Below are positions 1 to 8,705 of a stretch of 64,000 nucleotides of DNA, in pieces; within the stretch, counting starts at the first letter, position 1; each line of letters starts with the position of its first letter. The notes under the pieces are model-generated. The model did no database searches. It saw nothing but the letters and a program-made list of their open reading frames with translations, and was not told where the DNA came from. The translations under genes and the position numbers were made by a program. The DNA is from Bacteroidales bacterium (lineage in GTDB: Bacteria > Bacteroidota > Bacteroidia > Bacteroidales > UBA932): NCBI GenBank assembly GCA_017427385.1, contig JAFRSW010000004.1, positions 1 to 64,000 on the forward strand. Reading direction: 5' to 3'.

Positions 1-1
1 C

Positions 2-457
2 AACATCCTGCTTCAGGTGCTGGACGACGGCCGTCTGACCGACAACAAGGGCCGCACGGTGGATTTCAAGAACACTATCCTGATTATGACTTCCAACCTA
101 AAGGAGGAGGAACTCCGCCTGCGCATGAGGCCGGAATTCCTGAACAGGATAGACGAGATAGTTGTGTTCGACGCCCTCACGCATGATAATATCAGGGAAA
201 TCGTCCACATCCAGATGGGCATCCTCCAGAAGAAACTGGAAGAGGACAACGTGACGCTGACTTACACCAAGGCCTTCGAAGACGACATGGTGGAAAACGG
301 CTACGATCCCGTCTTCGGCGCCCGCCCGGTGAAGCGTTTGATTCAGCGCGAGTTGGTGAACCGGCTGGCCCGCGAAATCCTCGAAGGCCACATCCGGAAG
401 GATTCCGCAATCGAGGTGGATTGCGTGGATGGACAGACCGTGCTTAGAAATAGTTGA
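2..457 (+). CDS. clpB: ClpB disaggregase, C-terminal part (5' truncated by window edge)
   Basis: This is the end of the second AAA+ domain of the ClpB chaperone, which with DnaK pulls proteins out of aggregates in the cytoplasm. The frame is open from base 2, so the gene starts outside the window. Visible are the Walker B/sensor 1 neighbourhood (LLQVLDDGRLTD, then IMTSN), the box VII motif RPEFLNRIDE with its arginine finger, and the sensor 2 motif GARPVKR. The segment between TSN and RPEFLNRID is only 10 residues long, whereas E. coli ClpB has about 30 there. Other class I Clp ATPases are possible, but the short C-terminal tail after GARPVKR fits ClpB best. Confidence 0.9.
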   Translation, partial: NILLQVLDDGRLTDNKGRTVDFKNTILIMTSNLKEEELRLRMRPEFLNRIDEIVVFDALTHDNIREIVHIQMGILQKKLEEDNVTLTYTKAFEDDMVENGYDPVFGARPVKRLIQRELVNRLAREILEGHIRKDSAIEVDCVDGQTVLRNS

Positions 458-483
458 TAATTGAAAAAAAATAATTACATTTG
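454..483 (+). promoter_or_regulatory. Bacteroidota-type promoter of the YegP-like gene
   Basis: TTG at 454-456 and a -7 box TACATTTG at 476-483 are separated by 19 nt, matching the Bacteroidota primary sigma factor consensus. The boxes overlap the clpB stop codon and lie 37 nt before the ATG at 521. Confidence 0.65.
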
Positions 484-520
484 TGAGTACTGCAACTACA
501 ACCAATTTATAATTATAACT

Positions 521-850
521 ATGGGTAAATTCATTATCACAGTCAGGAAGAACGGAGAATTCCAGTTCAACCTCAAGGCCAGCAACGGCCAGGTCATCCT
601 CACCAGCGAGGGCTACACCACCAAAACCGCTTGCCTCAATGGCGTAGAGTCCGTTCGTAAGAACAGCCAGGATCCTGCCAAGTTCGAGGTGAAGGTCGCC
701 AAGAACGGCAAGCCTTTCTTCAACCTCAAGGCCAGCAACGGCCAGGTTATCGGCGCCAGCCAGATGTATGCATCCGAAGACACCCTCAAGAAGGGCATCG
801 CTTCTGTAGCAAAGAACGCTCCTGAGGCACCTGTGGTGGAGGAAATCTAA
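521..850 (+). CDS. YegP-like DUF1508 protein with two tandem repeats
   Basis: The 109-residue protein consists of two copies of the DUF1508 unit, each with the signature FNLKASNGQVI (about residues 16-26 and 68-78). This is the two-repeat form known from E. coli YegP; its function is not established. I place the start at ATG 521 (MGKFIITVRKNGEF), because the family begins there and a promoter lies just upstream; an in-frame extension to 461 would run through the promoter. It stands alone between its own promoter and a strong terminator. No signal peptide or membrane segment is seen. Confidence 0.88.
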   Translation: MGKFIITVRKNGEFQFNLKASNGQVILTSEGYTTKTACLNGVESVRKNSQDPAKFEVKVAKNGKPFFNLKASNGQVIGASQMYASEDTLKKGIASVAKNAPEAPVVEEI

Positions 851-865
851 TTTCCGCAGTAATAT

Positions 866-903
866 AAAAAAGAGGGTGACCTGCTTGGCCACCCTCTTTT
901 TTT
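866..903. terminator. Bidirectional intrinsic terminator
   Basis: The stem GAGGGTG / CACCCTC has an A-run on its left and a T-run on its right. It can therefore end both the YegP-like transcript (+) and the converging 920-3454 gene (-). Confidence 0.85.
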
Positions 904-919
904 AGAATAGATTACCGCA

Positions 920-3454
920 TTACTGGGCAAGCTTCAACATAGGAACTTCACCTGAGAGATCCCATACCGTGGCCGAGAAGCCGAGGTCGGTTGCGACCTG
1001 TGCGGCGGTCTTGCCGGCCGCGGCAGCCTTGCCGTGATAAGGTGCCTGGCAAGTGGCGGGCGCCTCTGCCGCTCCGTCGTAGTATACGAGCGGTTTGTCC
1101 TTGGTGGAATTCTCCTGGTCGTAGACAAGAGGCCACTCTTTATTGGCGCAGTTGTAGGAGACGGTCATCGCAGGGTTGCGGAAGTTATCGGTGAGGGTGC
1201 TTCCGCCTGCAACGGAGCCGATAAAGGCGCCGGTTCCCCACTGGTTGGTTTCTCCTGCCTCAGCAACTACGCTGGCACCCCAAGCGATGCAATACTCCAC
1301 CGTCAGGCCGATGTCGGCGTGCGTTCCTGCTACATTATTTGCCGCCTGGCCCTGGCCGATGAAACCGCCGGCACCAAGTGAGGTAGTCTTGACAGAGGCC
1401 CCGGTATAGCAATGGCGTACTGTTATATTGCCTGCGGCCGCATTACCTATGAATCCGCCGGTACGCTGGCCTTTTCCATCAATGGTGCCGTAGAAGGCAC
1501 AATCTTCCACCTCGGCATGACGGAGGTAACCGAAGAGACCACCCGTCCAGTCGCCTCCGGTGACATCTCCGGTGGCATAGCTGCGGGCGAAATGCTTTTT
1601 CCCACCGTTGTCGTTGTTGGCACTGTTTCCAAGGATACCGCCCACTTTGGCCTTTCCGGTCACCTTCATAGTACTGTAGCAGTCGGTGATTGACGTACCC
1701 TCGGTGTCGGCTGTGTTCGGGTTGAGGTCACCGATGAGGCCACCCACACGTTCGCCCTCGGAGGAAAGCTCACCAGAAGTATGGCATTTTGAAAGTTGGA
1801 CCCAATGGGTCAAGTACGGAATGAGGCCACCCACATAGGCACTTCCGGTAACGCCGGCATTGGTGATGGTGCCTTCGTAGGAGCAGTTTGTATAGATGCC
1901 GCCGCCGGTATAACCTTGTATACCGCCTGTTACGGTACCTGCGGTGGTAATAGTCATAGTCGAGCTGCAATCCTCCATCTTGATATAGGCTCCGGCATTG
2001 GTGCCGCCAAGGATTCCGGCGGTAGAGTTGCCGCTCTTGGACGTCAGGGTTCCGGATGTGCTGCAGTTCTTGAAGGTGGTGAGGTATTCGCCTGCCCATT
2101 CATCGGCTCCAACCAGACCTCCGATGTACTTGTAGCCGCTGGCATTGGTCGCGGTGCGTTCCACCGTTCCGTCGAACGAGCAGTTTATGAATGTTGCGTT
2201 ATGGGCGCGACCTACAAGGCCTCCGACCGTATTGGAGGGGCTTTCGCTAGTTACCGTGCAGTTCTTTGCATGGACATTCTCGATAGTTGCGTCGAAGGAT
2301 GCATTGCTGATGCCGGCCCAGCCTGCCAGAATGCCAAGCGGTCCGCCTCCGGTGCCGGTATAGGTTATAGAACAATTCTCGAAATTCAGATTCTTGACCG
2401 TACCGTTGATGGCGCCGAAGATGGAGGGATATCCGGAGTCGAAGGAGGCCGTCAGATCCTTTATCGTGTGGTCCTGTCCGTCAAACACAAAGCGCTTGGT
2501 GTCTGCATCCGGATGGAGTCGTTCCCATGAGGTCTCGGCTCCGAGATCGATATCCGCGCCAAGCTTGAAATAAAGGGTTTCGCCCTCAACGAGCTTGTTG
2601 CCGAAGTCCTTGAACTGGTCCACCGTGCGGATGACGTAAGGATCCGCTTCCGTTCCGGCTCCCTGCTCGGCGGCTGTCCAATTGGAAGCATCGAGCTTGA
2701 CGGTATTGACCATTCCGCTCTTGAAGGAGCCCGCATTATCATACGTGATGACATTGGTCCATACGCCACCGTCCGAAGCGTTCAGGGTAACAGTAACCTG
2801 CCCACCGGCCGGAATGTCCAGGTCCACCCAGGGGAAGCCGGCATAAGCAGTAAGGACTTTGTCGTCTCCAAGTTCCACATTCTCAAGGTCCAGCCCAACG
2901 CTGATGATTTCGCCCGAGTCGGCCAATTGTACGCGGGACACGCCGGGAACGGCAGCCGGGAGAGTCAGCTCAAACTTGACGATACCGCTCTGCTTGAACG
3001 CGCCTCCGTGGACCGTGGCCCAATCGTTTGCAAACGCAACCTCTGTGTAAGCATCGACATCCTTGAGCGCGGCAACATACTTAAGGTGTGCCTGCGAATT
3101 GTTGCCCACCTGCTTTTGCTTCGTCCAGTCGATGGCTTCAGCATCGGATAGCGTGGCGCAGGTGCCGGGATACAAGATGGTGAAGGCGGTTCCTTCCACT
3201 TTGTTTCCCTTGAACTCGGCCGACGCGGTAGAGGCGCCGGAGGTGAGATCAAAGGTTTCGGTCGTAGTTCCGATGACGGTCAGTTTGTCACCTTCCTGCC
3301 ATTTCCAGCCCATTTCGCTGGCGGGAATAGAGGCTTTGATGGCGACTGTTCCATCGTCCGGTTCGGTTCCGGGCTCATCCGCCTTTTTACAGGCGAAAGT
3401 CATTGCAGCGATTGCTGCTACCGCAAAAGCGGCTTTCAAGATGTTCTTTTTCAT
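920..3454 (-). CDS. Large GLUG-repeat surface lipoprotein with fimbrillin-like N-terminus
   Basis: The 844-residue protein starts with an SPII signal (MKKNILKAAF..., lipobox ending at Cys22), so it should be a lipoprotein, probably exported to the cell surface. Residues about 35-260 look like a fimbrillin-family module (a WxxGDxL-type motif, then a beta-rich stretch). Residues about 265-840 hold many GLUG-type units of the form GGLVG...NC.., for example GGLVGRAHNATFINCS and GGFIGNAAAGNITVRHC, which build a beta-helix. GLUG regions occur in bacterial adhesins and IgA-peptidase-like proteins; the ligand here is unknown. It follows the 3503-8170 gene by only 48 bp with no obvious promoter between, so the two are probably co-transcribed. 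Confidence 0.82.
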   Translation of the reverse strand: MKKNILKAAFAVAAIAAMTFACKKADEPGTEPDDGTVAIKASIPASEMGWKWQEGDKLTVIGTTTETFDLTSGASTASAEFKGNKVEGTAFTILYPGTCATLSDAEAIDWTKQKQVGNNSQAHLKYVAALKDVDAYTEVAFANDWATVHGGAFKQSGIVKFELTLPAAVPGVSRVQLADSGEIISVGLDLENVELGDDKVLTAYAGFPWVDLDIPAGGQVTVTLNASDGGVWTNVITYDNAGSFKSGMVNTVKLDASNWTAAEQGAGTEADPYVIRTVDQFKDFGNKLVEGETLYFKLGADIDLGAETSWERLHPDADTKRFVFDGQDHTIKDLTASFDSGYPSIFGAINGTVKNLNFENCSITYTGTGGGPLGILAGWAGISNASFDATIENVHAKNCTVTSESPSNTVGGLVGRAHNATFINCSFDGTVERTATNASGYKYIGGLVGADEWAGEYLTTFKNCSTSGTLTSKSGNSTAGILGGTNAGAYIKMEDCSSTMTITTAGTVTGGIQGYTGGGIYTNCSYEGTITNAGVTGSAYVGGLIPYLTHWVQLSKCHTSGELSSEGERVGGLIGDLNPNTADTEGTSITDCYSTMKVTGKAKVGGILGNSANNDNGGKKHFARSYATGDVTGGDWTGGLFGYLRHAEVEDCAFYGTIDGKGQRTGGFIGNAAAGNITVRHCYTGASVKTTSLGAGGFIGQGQAANNVAGTHADIGLTVEYCIAWGASVVAEAGETNQWGTGAFIGSVAGGSTLTDNFRNPAMTVSYNCANKEWPLVYDQENSTKDKPLVYYDGAAEAPATCQAPYHGKAAAAGKTAAQVATDLGFSATVWDLSGEVPMLKLAQ

Positions 3455-3502
3455 TAGACCTAAGTTGATTTATATTGGAAATAATTATACTCTTTACTTC
3501 AC

Positions 3503-6500
3503 CTAATTGCCGAAATATGCCTTTTCCGCTGCGGCGCGAAGGACCGCGGTCTTTGCCGGGTCGAGCCCGCAGTCGGCAGGATGGGCGCCGAAGCGCGTCT
3601 TGTACAGCACCAGGTAGTTAACACAGGCCTTCAGGTAGGCACCGTAAGGGCCTTGATGATAATCATCGGTATGATATAGATTGATGCCGGAAGAACCATT
3701 GCGTACATCCTTGAAGGCCGTCCCGATTGGCGAAACGATGTCACCAGCGGCTTCCGCCAGAGAGATGGTTCCCGCTGCAAGCAGGTTGGCGTAGTTCTCG
3801 AAGTTGCCGAATCCCTCGTAGTTGTCGTGGGTGGATGCCCAGGTCGCCTCCAGGACTACCTTGCAGGAAGGGGATGCTGCCCGGATCTGGTCCGAAAGCG
3901 CACGGACGGCCGTGAGGATGGAGGTATTCCCGGAGGGATTCTCTGCATAGCGAGCCTCTTCGTAGCTCTCTCCTTGAATAAATGCATAATCGAAAGGACC
4001 GCGGGCGATGGCATCCTTGGCGAGCGACAGGTTGCAGAGGGAGGCGAAGGTCTGCGACCCCTTGAAATTGGCCACCACATCTACCTGGTGCCCTTCTGCA
4101 AAGGCGATTTCCTTCAGCATCCCAACAGGGTTGTTGTAATAGGAGAAGGAATTGCCGAGACAGAGGACGCGCTTGGTGTCAGTCGGTGTCTGCGTGCCGA
4201 AATTCTGCACGTACGCTCCGGTAAAACCGAACGGAGCGAAGCGGCTGTATCCGCCACTGGAGGTGGCCGAAAGCGTGCTGCCGTCGCAGGCTTCGCTGCC
4301 TTCCACACGGCAGCGGACCTGAAGCTCCCCGGAGATGGACTTCGTCAGCTTGAACGTGTGCATCACAGTCGAATGCTGGTAATCATCCCCGGTCGGGACT
4401 CCGGAACAAATGTAGCTGACACCGCTCTTCCAGCTGTCTCCGTCCAGAATTTCCACCACCCAGTTCTTTGCCGACGTGGCATAACTGACCATAGTTGCGT
4501 TAAAGTCAATGTATGATCCTGCGGGGATGGCCGACTCCAGCGGCATGCACCATACCCAGGCATCGCCTTCCGCGAGCGTGGCTATCTGCGGAACGCCGTT
4601 GGAGGCTACGCCGATATTCCATGAGGCGGAAGCGTTTGCCGCCGCCCGCGTCACGGTAATATATGCGCTGGCATTATTGGTCGCGGGGATCTTCCGCTCC
4701 GTGGTCCAGGACGAGTAGTAAATGGACTGGTTGGATGTGTTGAACACCCATTTCGCCGGCATCGAAGGGCCCTTGGCCGGTTCATCTCCGCCTTCCAGGG
4801 AGAATAGGATGTTTTCCCTTGTCACGTTGACGCCGGAGGCATTGTGGGTTCCAACATAGTCAAAGTAATTCTCGGCGGTGATGCCGACCATTTGGTATGA
4901 GCCGTTGTTATACCTGCCGAAGTCCCCCGCAGCGACGCACTTCGTGAAACTTGCGCCCTTGTTGCACTGGCCGAAGAGTGTTCCGAAATAGTTGTCGGTC
5001 TTGTCGGTAATCACCCGGCCGTAATTCTGCATCCGGACAAACATATTGCCGTCGTGATTGACGAGGCAGACGCAGCCGCCGGCGGGCTGTCCGGTCTTGG
5101 AAATTATGTCGCCGTAATTGATGCTGTCTTCGATGATGCTGCCGGCTCCGGTGATGCAGGTCAGATTGGCCAGGCGGGCATCCGGCGAGTCGTTGACGTT
5201 GTTGCCCCGGTTGATGCAGCCCTTGAGTACGGTGTAGCGGTTGCATGCCGCAACGATACCCGACATACGGGCATTGTTGCCGTTCATATTGCCTTCATTG
5301 ACGCAGTCTTTGAAAAGGACGGTCTTGGTTGAATTGCCGTCATTGGACGAGAAGCCACAGATGCCCGCCGTCTGCACGGAAGTCGCGCCGTTCTTGGTGT
5401 TGTTGCATTTGTCCGTCGTCAGGGTGCCGTAATTCTTCAGGCCGATAATCGTCGCTTCAGTATCGGTGGCAAAGGCCATTCCTATGAGGCCCATCGTCAT
5501 CCGGAGGTTGTCTGCGACTGTGGCGTTGCCGTAGGTCATCGAGGCGTGGCTCTCGATGTTGCTGACGGTCGCCCCGTGAACGAGACCTGCGATAAGGCCG
5601 CAGTCGGTCTGGGCGGAGGGAGAAACCGTCAGCGTGCAGCTGCTGTCGAAGACCAGGTTCTCCACTACTGCCCCGTCGGCCAGCGTGCCGAAAAAGCCCC
5701 AGGACTGGCCGGCAGTAGCATTCCGGCAAACGGCCTTCCAGTTCTTGATGGTGTGTCCGCAGCCGTTGAAATGGCCCTTGAAGGGATTCCCTGCGCCCCA
5801 TGCGATGGTATTGCTGTTGAGCGAGGTGACAGCGAGACCGATGGGCGTCCAGTCTGTGACGGACGACATATCGATATCGCTTGTGACGGTCACGTTCGCA
5901 ATGACAGCCTTGGCTTCGCCGCTGTTGACTCGGGCTGCAAATGCCACCAGGTCGGCAGCTGAAGCGATTGTAACGTTGTCCGGCTCGACCTCGGGACCTG
6001 GGGGAACGCCGCCTTCGCCTTCCATATCGGTCACATCATAGGGCTTTGCTATTGCGTAGCGGGCGGCCTTGAGTGCGATAGGAGCACGCTCGTTGGTAAT
6101 GGCTGTGGTGTAGCTGCCGTCAGTTGTCGAGTTAGACGATGTCCGGTAGCTGTTGTTGTCAAGTTTGACATCGCCGTTGAACGGACCGATTACCGTCTCG
6201 AACACCGTGCAGGAAGCGCCGTAACGGGAGATACCGTAGTCCATATGATAGCCGTCACGGGTGAGGCCCATGGTGTTGTTGAGGCCGGAGGTACGGAGGT
6301 TCTGCAGCATCGCGCCGGTGGAAATCACGCCGTCGAAACCGCAGGTTTCCACGGCTGTCTTGCCCTGGGCGGCGATAATTGTCCACATCTCACTCGTGTT
6401 GGAGAACGGCTTGGCACCGCTCTGCGCCTTGCTCAGGTTGTGATAGGCCTGCGAGAGGATGTAGTAGAGTTTCGGTGTGCCTCCGTTCGCCGCCTGTGCG

Positions 6501-8170
6501 GCCTTCACCTTGTCTACAAGCCCCTGGACTGCGGCCTTTTCGGTTTCTGTCCATCCCCAGGCAAGTTGGCGTCCGGTGTGCTCCTGAATGGTGACGATGT
6601 CCCATTTACCGGTTGCGGCAACTGTAGCCAGGCTCTTTCCGGTTATGTCGGTCCAGCTGGTCTGGCCGGGATTGCAAACGTAGCAGTGATAATCCGTCGC
6701 GGTGCTCCAGCCGTCGTTATATTCGGGGATAGTGCGCCCTCCATAGTACATATGCACCATCTGGATCTTGTCGAGCCCGGCTGCGGCGAGAATGCCGGGC
6801 AGGTGCTCCACAGCGTCTTTGGTGAAACTGTTTCCGATGAAGAAGATGCGGAAGTCCGCCGCGACGTCGAGTTGGGGATCGGCGCTGGCCGTGATGTCGA
6901 TAGTGACATCAGAGACCGTGCACTTGCCGCCAGAACCATCCTTGCCGAGATATTTAACCTTGCTGGTTTCGGGATAGACGTCATTCTGGAAGTTGCCGTT
7001 GTTGTATTTCCCGACTTTCCCTGAGGCCTTTCCTCCTTCCCAGGCAGCTGCAGCGGTCACATATCCCCAGAAAAGGCCGCGGTAGACGCTGTCGGAAATG
7101 ATCTTTCCGTAGTTCTCGTTATTGGTGTAGGAAGCGGCGCCTGGCAGAGACACGATGCCGCCGACCCTGCCGGAGGTCGTTGAGACCAGGTTGCCGTAGT
7201 TCTTGCAGTTTGAAATGGTGGAACCATTATTGGTGAGGCAGCAGATGTTGCCAAGACGGCTGCCGTCACTTTGAGGCATTGAGTTGAGCTGGTTGCCGCG
7301 GTTCTCGCATCCGATGATGTCCGTGCAGGCGTTGGCGGCGCCCAGGATGCCGGCGGTGCGGCCCGCCTGGGAAGTCATCTCGCCCTGGTTGCTGCAGTCG
7401 GAGATCACCACGCGTTTTTCGTTGCCGGTCGGGGCGTTGGTGAAACCGACGACGCCGGCTGCGTGGATGCCTGTCGCTGCTCCGGAGAGATTGACGGAAT
7501 TGGTGACTGTAATATCCCCGAAGTTATGGACGCTGTCCACCGTACAGCCTATATCTTTGGCGTAGATGCCGCCGATAAGGGCCATATGCAGATATCCTTT
7601 GCAGCTGCCTTCATAGGTCATAGGGGCATAACTCGTCACGTCGCGGACAGTGGCGTCGTAAAGCACGCCGGCAATCATGCCTACGCTATGGGAAACGGAA
7701 GATGTGACTGTCAGCGAGCAGCTTTCATCGATTACAAAATTCTGAACTATGGCTCCGGGACCTAGATAGCCGAAGATGCCGAAGTGGCGGCCGTCTTTGG
7801 TTTCCGCATCTGTTAACTTCAGGTTCTTAATCCTGTGGGCATTGCCGTCGAATTTCCCGGTGAAGGCCTTTCCGTCGGCAATAACGGGGTTCCAGTTCGT
7901 CCATGGGGCGGTCACGTGCCCAACGGGAGTCCACTCTGTGACACCGTTGAAGTCGATGTCGTCAAGCAGGTTGACCCAGCCTTCTTCATTCTGCCACCTC
8001 TCGGTGGATTCGCCCGCGTTGACCGCGGCGGCGAAGGCTATGAAATCTTCTGCCGACGCGATGCCAGGATTGTCTGAGACGACAGGTTCAACGGGTTCCT
8101 CGGAAGCTTTCTTGCAGCAGACAAGCATGAGTGCTGTAATAGTCAGGAAAAGGAATGAAAATTTTTTCAT
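3503..8170 (-). CDS. Giant lipoprotein: two GLUG-like regions alternating with two DUF4886 (SGNH hydrolase-like) domains
   Basis: The 1555-residue protein has an SPII signal with the lipobox ending at Cys18/Cys19. Domain order: GLUG-like beta-helix (about 36-395); a first DUF4886/SGNH domain (about 438-700) with block I FFIGNSFTKDA and a late D-x-x-H motif (TRDGYHMDYG); a second GLUG-like region (about 730-1090) similar in layout to the first; a beta-sandwich (about 1110-1320); and a second DUF4886 domain (1331-1555) with CLGNSFSYYN and TDDYHQGPYGAYL. SGNH enzymes of this kind usually remove acyl groups from glycans, with Ser and Asp-His as catalytic residues; the substrate is unknown. The next gene on the strand, 920-3454, is another GLUG protein. 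Two catalytic modules of the same family in one chain is unusual. Confidence 0.85.
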   Translation of the reverse strand: MKKFSFLFLTITALMLVCCKKASEEPVEPVVSDNPGIASAEDFIAFAAAVNAGESTERWQNEEGWVNLLDDIDFNGVTEWTPVGHVTAPWTNWNPVIADGKAFTGKFDGNAHRIKNLKLTDAETKDGRHFGIFGYLGPGAIVQNFVIDESCSLTVTSSVSHSVGMIAGVLYDATVRDVTSYAPMTYEGSCKGYLHMALIGGIYAKDIGCTVDSVHNFGDITVTNSVNLSGAATGIHAAGVVGFTNAPTGNEKRVVISDCSNQGEMTSQAGRTAGILGAANACTDIIGCENRGNQLNSMPQSDGSRLGNICCLTNNGSTISNCKNYGNLVSTTSGRVGGIVSLPGAASYTNNENYGKIISDSVYRGLFWGYVTAAAAWEGGKASGKVGKYNNGNFQNDVYPETSKVKYLGKDGSGGKCTVSDVTIDITASADPQLDVAADFRIFFIGNSFTKDAVEHLPGILAAAGLDKIQMVHMYYGGRTIPEYNDGWSTATDYHCYVCNPGQTSWTDITGKSLATVAATGKWDIVTIQEHTGRQLAWGWTETEKAAVQGLVDKVKAAQAANGGTPKLYYILSQAYHNLSKAQSGAKPFSNTSEMWTIIAAQGKTAVETCGFDGVISTGAMLQNLRTSGLNNTMGLTRDGYHMDYGISRYGASCTVFETVIGPFNGDVKLDNNSYRTSSNSTTDGSYTTAITNERAPIALKAARYAIAKPYDVTDMEGEGGVPPGPEVEPDNVTIASAADLVAFAARVNSGEAKAVIANVTVTSDIDMSSVTDWTPIGLAVTSLNSNTIAWGAGNPFKGHFNGCGHTIKNWKAVCRNATAGQSWGFFGTLADGAVVENLVFDSSCTLTVSPSAQTDCGLIAGLVHGATVSNIESHASMTYGNATVADNLRMTMGLIGMAFATDTEATIIGLKNYGTLTTDKCNNTKNGATSVQTAGICGFSSNDGNSTKTVLFKDCVNEGNMNGNNARMSGIVAACNRYTVLKGCINRGNNVNDSPDARLANLTCITGAGSIIEDSINYGDIISKTGQPAGGCVCLVNHDGNMFVRMQNYGRVITDKTDNYFGTLFGQCNKGASFTKCVAAGDFGRYNNGSYQMVGITAENYFDYVGTHNASGVNVTRENILFSLEGGDEPAKGPSMPAKWVFNTSNQSIYYSSWTTERKIPATNNASAYITVTRAAANASASWNIGVASNGVPQIATLAEGDAWVWCMPLESAIPAGSYIDFNATMVSYATSAKNWVVEILDGDSWKSGVSYICSGVPTGDDYQHSTVMHTFKLTKSISGELQVRCRVEGSEACDGSTLSATSSGGYSRFAPFGFTGAYVQNFGTQTPTDTKRVLCLGNSFSYYNNPVGMLKEIAFAEGHQVDVVANFKGSQTFASLCNLSLAKDAIARGPFDYAFIQGESYEEARYAENPSGNTSILTAVRALSDQIRAASPSCKVVLEATWASTHDNYEGFGNFENYANLLAAGTISLAEAAGDIVSPIGTAFKDVRNGSSGINLYHTDDYHQGPYGAYLKACVNYLVLYKTRFGAHPADCGLDPAKTAVLRAAAEKAYFGN

Positions 8171-8260
8171 TTTAATTTTAGTGTTAACTGATATGGAACG
8201 AATTAAGAGACTATACTACGTAATTGGTTTACCCTCTTTTTTTGTGTGTTAGCGAAAAAA

Positions 8261-8292
8261 TTTTGCAGATTAAAAAAATCGTCCTATATTTG
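8261..8292 (+). promoter_or_regulatory. Promoter of tRNA-Gly
   Basis: TTTG at 8261-8264 and the -7 box TATATTTG at 8285-8292 are 20 nt apart. The tRNA starts 11 nt after the -7 box. Confidence 0.75.
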
Positions 8293-8302
8293 CAGTCCCG
8301 AC

Positions 8303-8375
8303 GCGGAAATAGCTCAGTTGGTAGAGCGCGACCTTGCCAAGGTCGAGGTCGCGGGTCCGAATCCCGTTTTCCGCT
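8303..8375 (+). tRNA. tRNA-Gly(GCC)
   Basis: Acceptor GCGGAAA (8303-8309) pairs with TTTCCGC (8368-8374), and the discriminator is T. The D stem GCTC/GAGC, the anticodon stem with loop TTGCCAA (anticodon GCC), and a standard T arm (CGGGT-CCGAATC-CCG type) are all present. CCA is not encoded. Confidence 0.97.
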
Positions 8376-8389
8376 CAAGAATCAGCAAG

Positions 8390-8417
8390 GCCTGGTGCAA
8401 TAGCACCGGGCTTTTTT
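8390..8417 (+). terminator. Intrinsic terminator after tRNA-Gly
   Basis: The stem GCCTGGTGC / GCACCGGGC has loop AATA and is followed by six T residues (8412-8417). Confidence 0.85.
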
Positions 8418-8566
8418 GGTGTCAGCATGTCGAAAGTTTACTTTCGTAAATGCTGGCGCCGTAAAAGCCGGAAGGCCGTAGGCCGTGGCCTTGCTGATCC
8501 TTGATGGCCTTCCCTCCCCGGGATAGCGCAAGCAGCCGCAGGCTGCGCAGCGGAATCCCGTTCAGG
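8418..8566. other. Gene-free segment with three successive strong hairpins
   Basis: No credible ORF is present. Three inverted repeats follow the terminator: a nested one at 8423-8455 (CAGCAT/ATGCTG around CGAAAGT/ACTTTCG), one at 8470-8513 (GGAAGGCC/GGCCTTCC), and one at 8519-8560 (CGGGAT/ATCCCG, then CGC/GCG, then GCAGCC/GGCTGC, separated by small purine-rich internal loops). It may be a structured RNA or a repeat relic; no known RNA family was recognised. Confidence 0.45.
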
Positions 8567-8670
8567 CACAAAACTCCCCTTTAAATGTGTCTGCAATGGC
8601 CAAAACAGCCCTTTCATCCACAAATTGCCCCCATAAATGTGCCTGCGCCCGCCAAATAGTGACAAAATGT
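8567..8670. repeat. Two-unit tandem repeat, period 52 bp
   Basis: Units start at 8567 (CACAAAACTCCCC) and 8619 (CACAAATTGCCCC). They share CACAAA, CCCC, TAAATGTG, CTGC and GCCAAA in register over the first 38 nt, then diverge. The period equals that of the GTAG arrays elsewhere in the window, although the sequence is different. Confidence 0.5.
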
Positions 8671-8681
8671 CAGAAATTCAG

Positions 8682-8689
8682 TATCTTTG
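8682..8689 (+). promoter_or_regulatory. -7 box of the sigma-54 activator/lptE/secG operon
   Basis: TATCTTTG lies 16 nt before the ATG at 8706. No clear TTG is seen at the -33 position. Confidence 0.5.
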
Positions 8690-8705
8690 CACCACGAGGC
8701 GCAAT

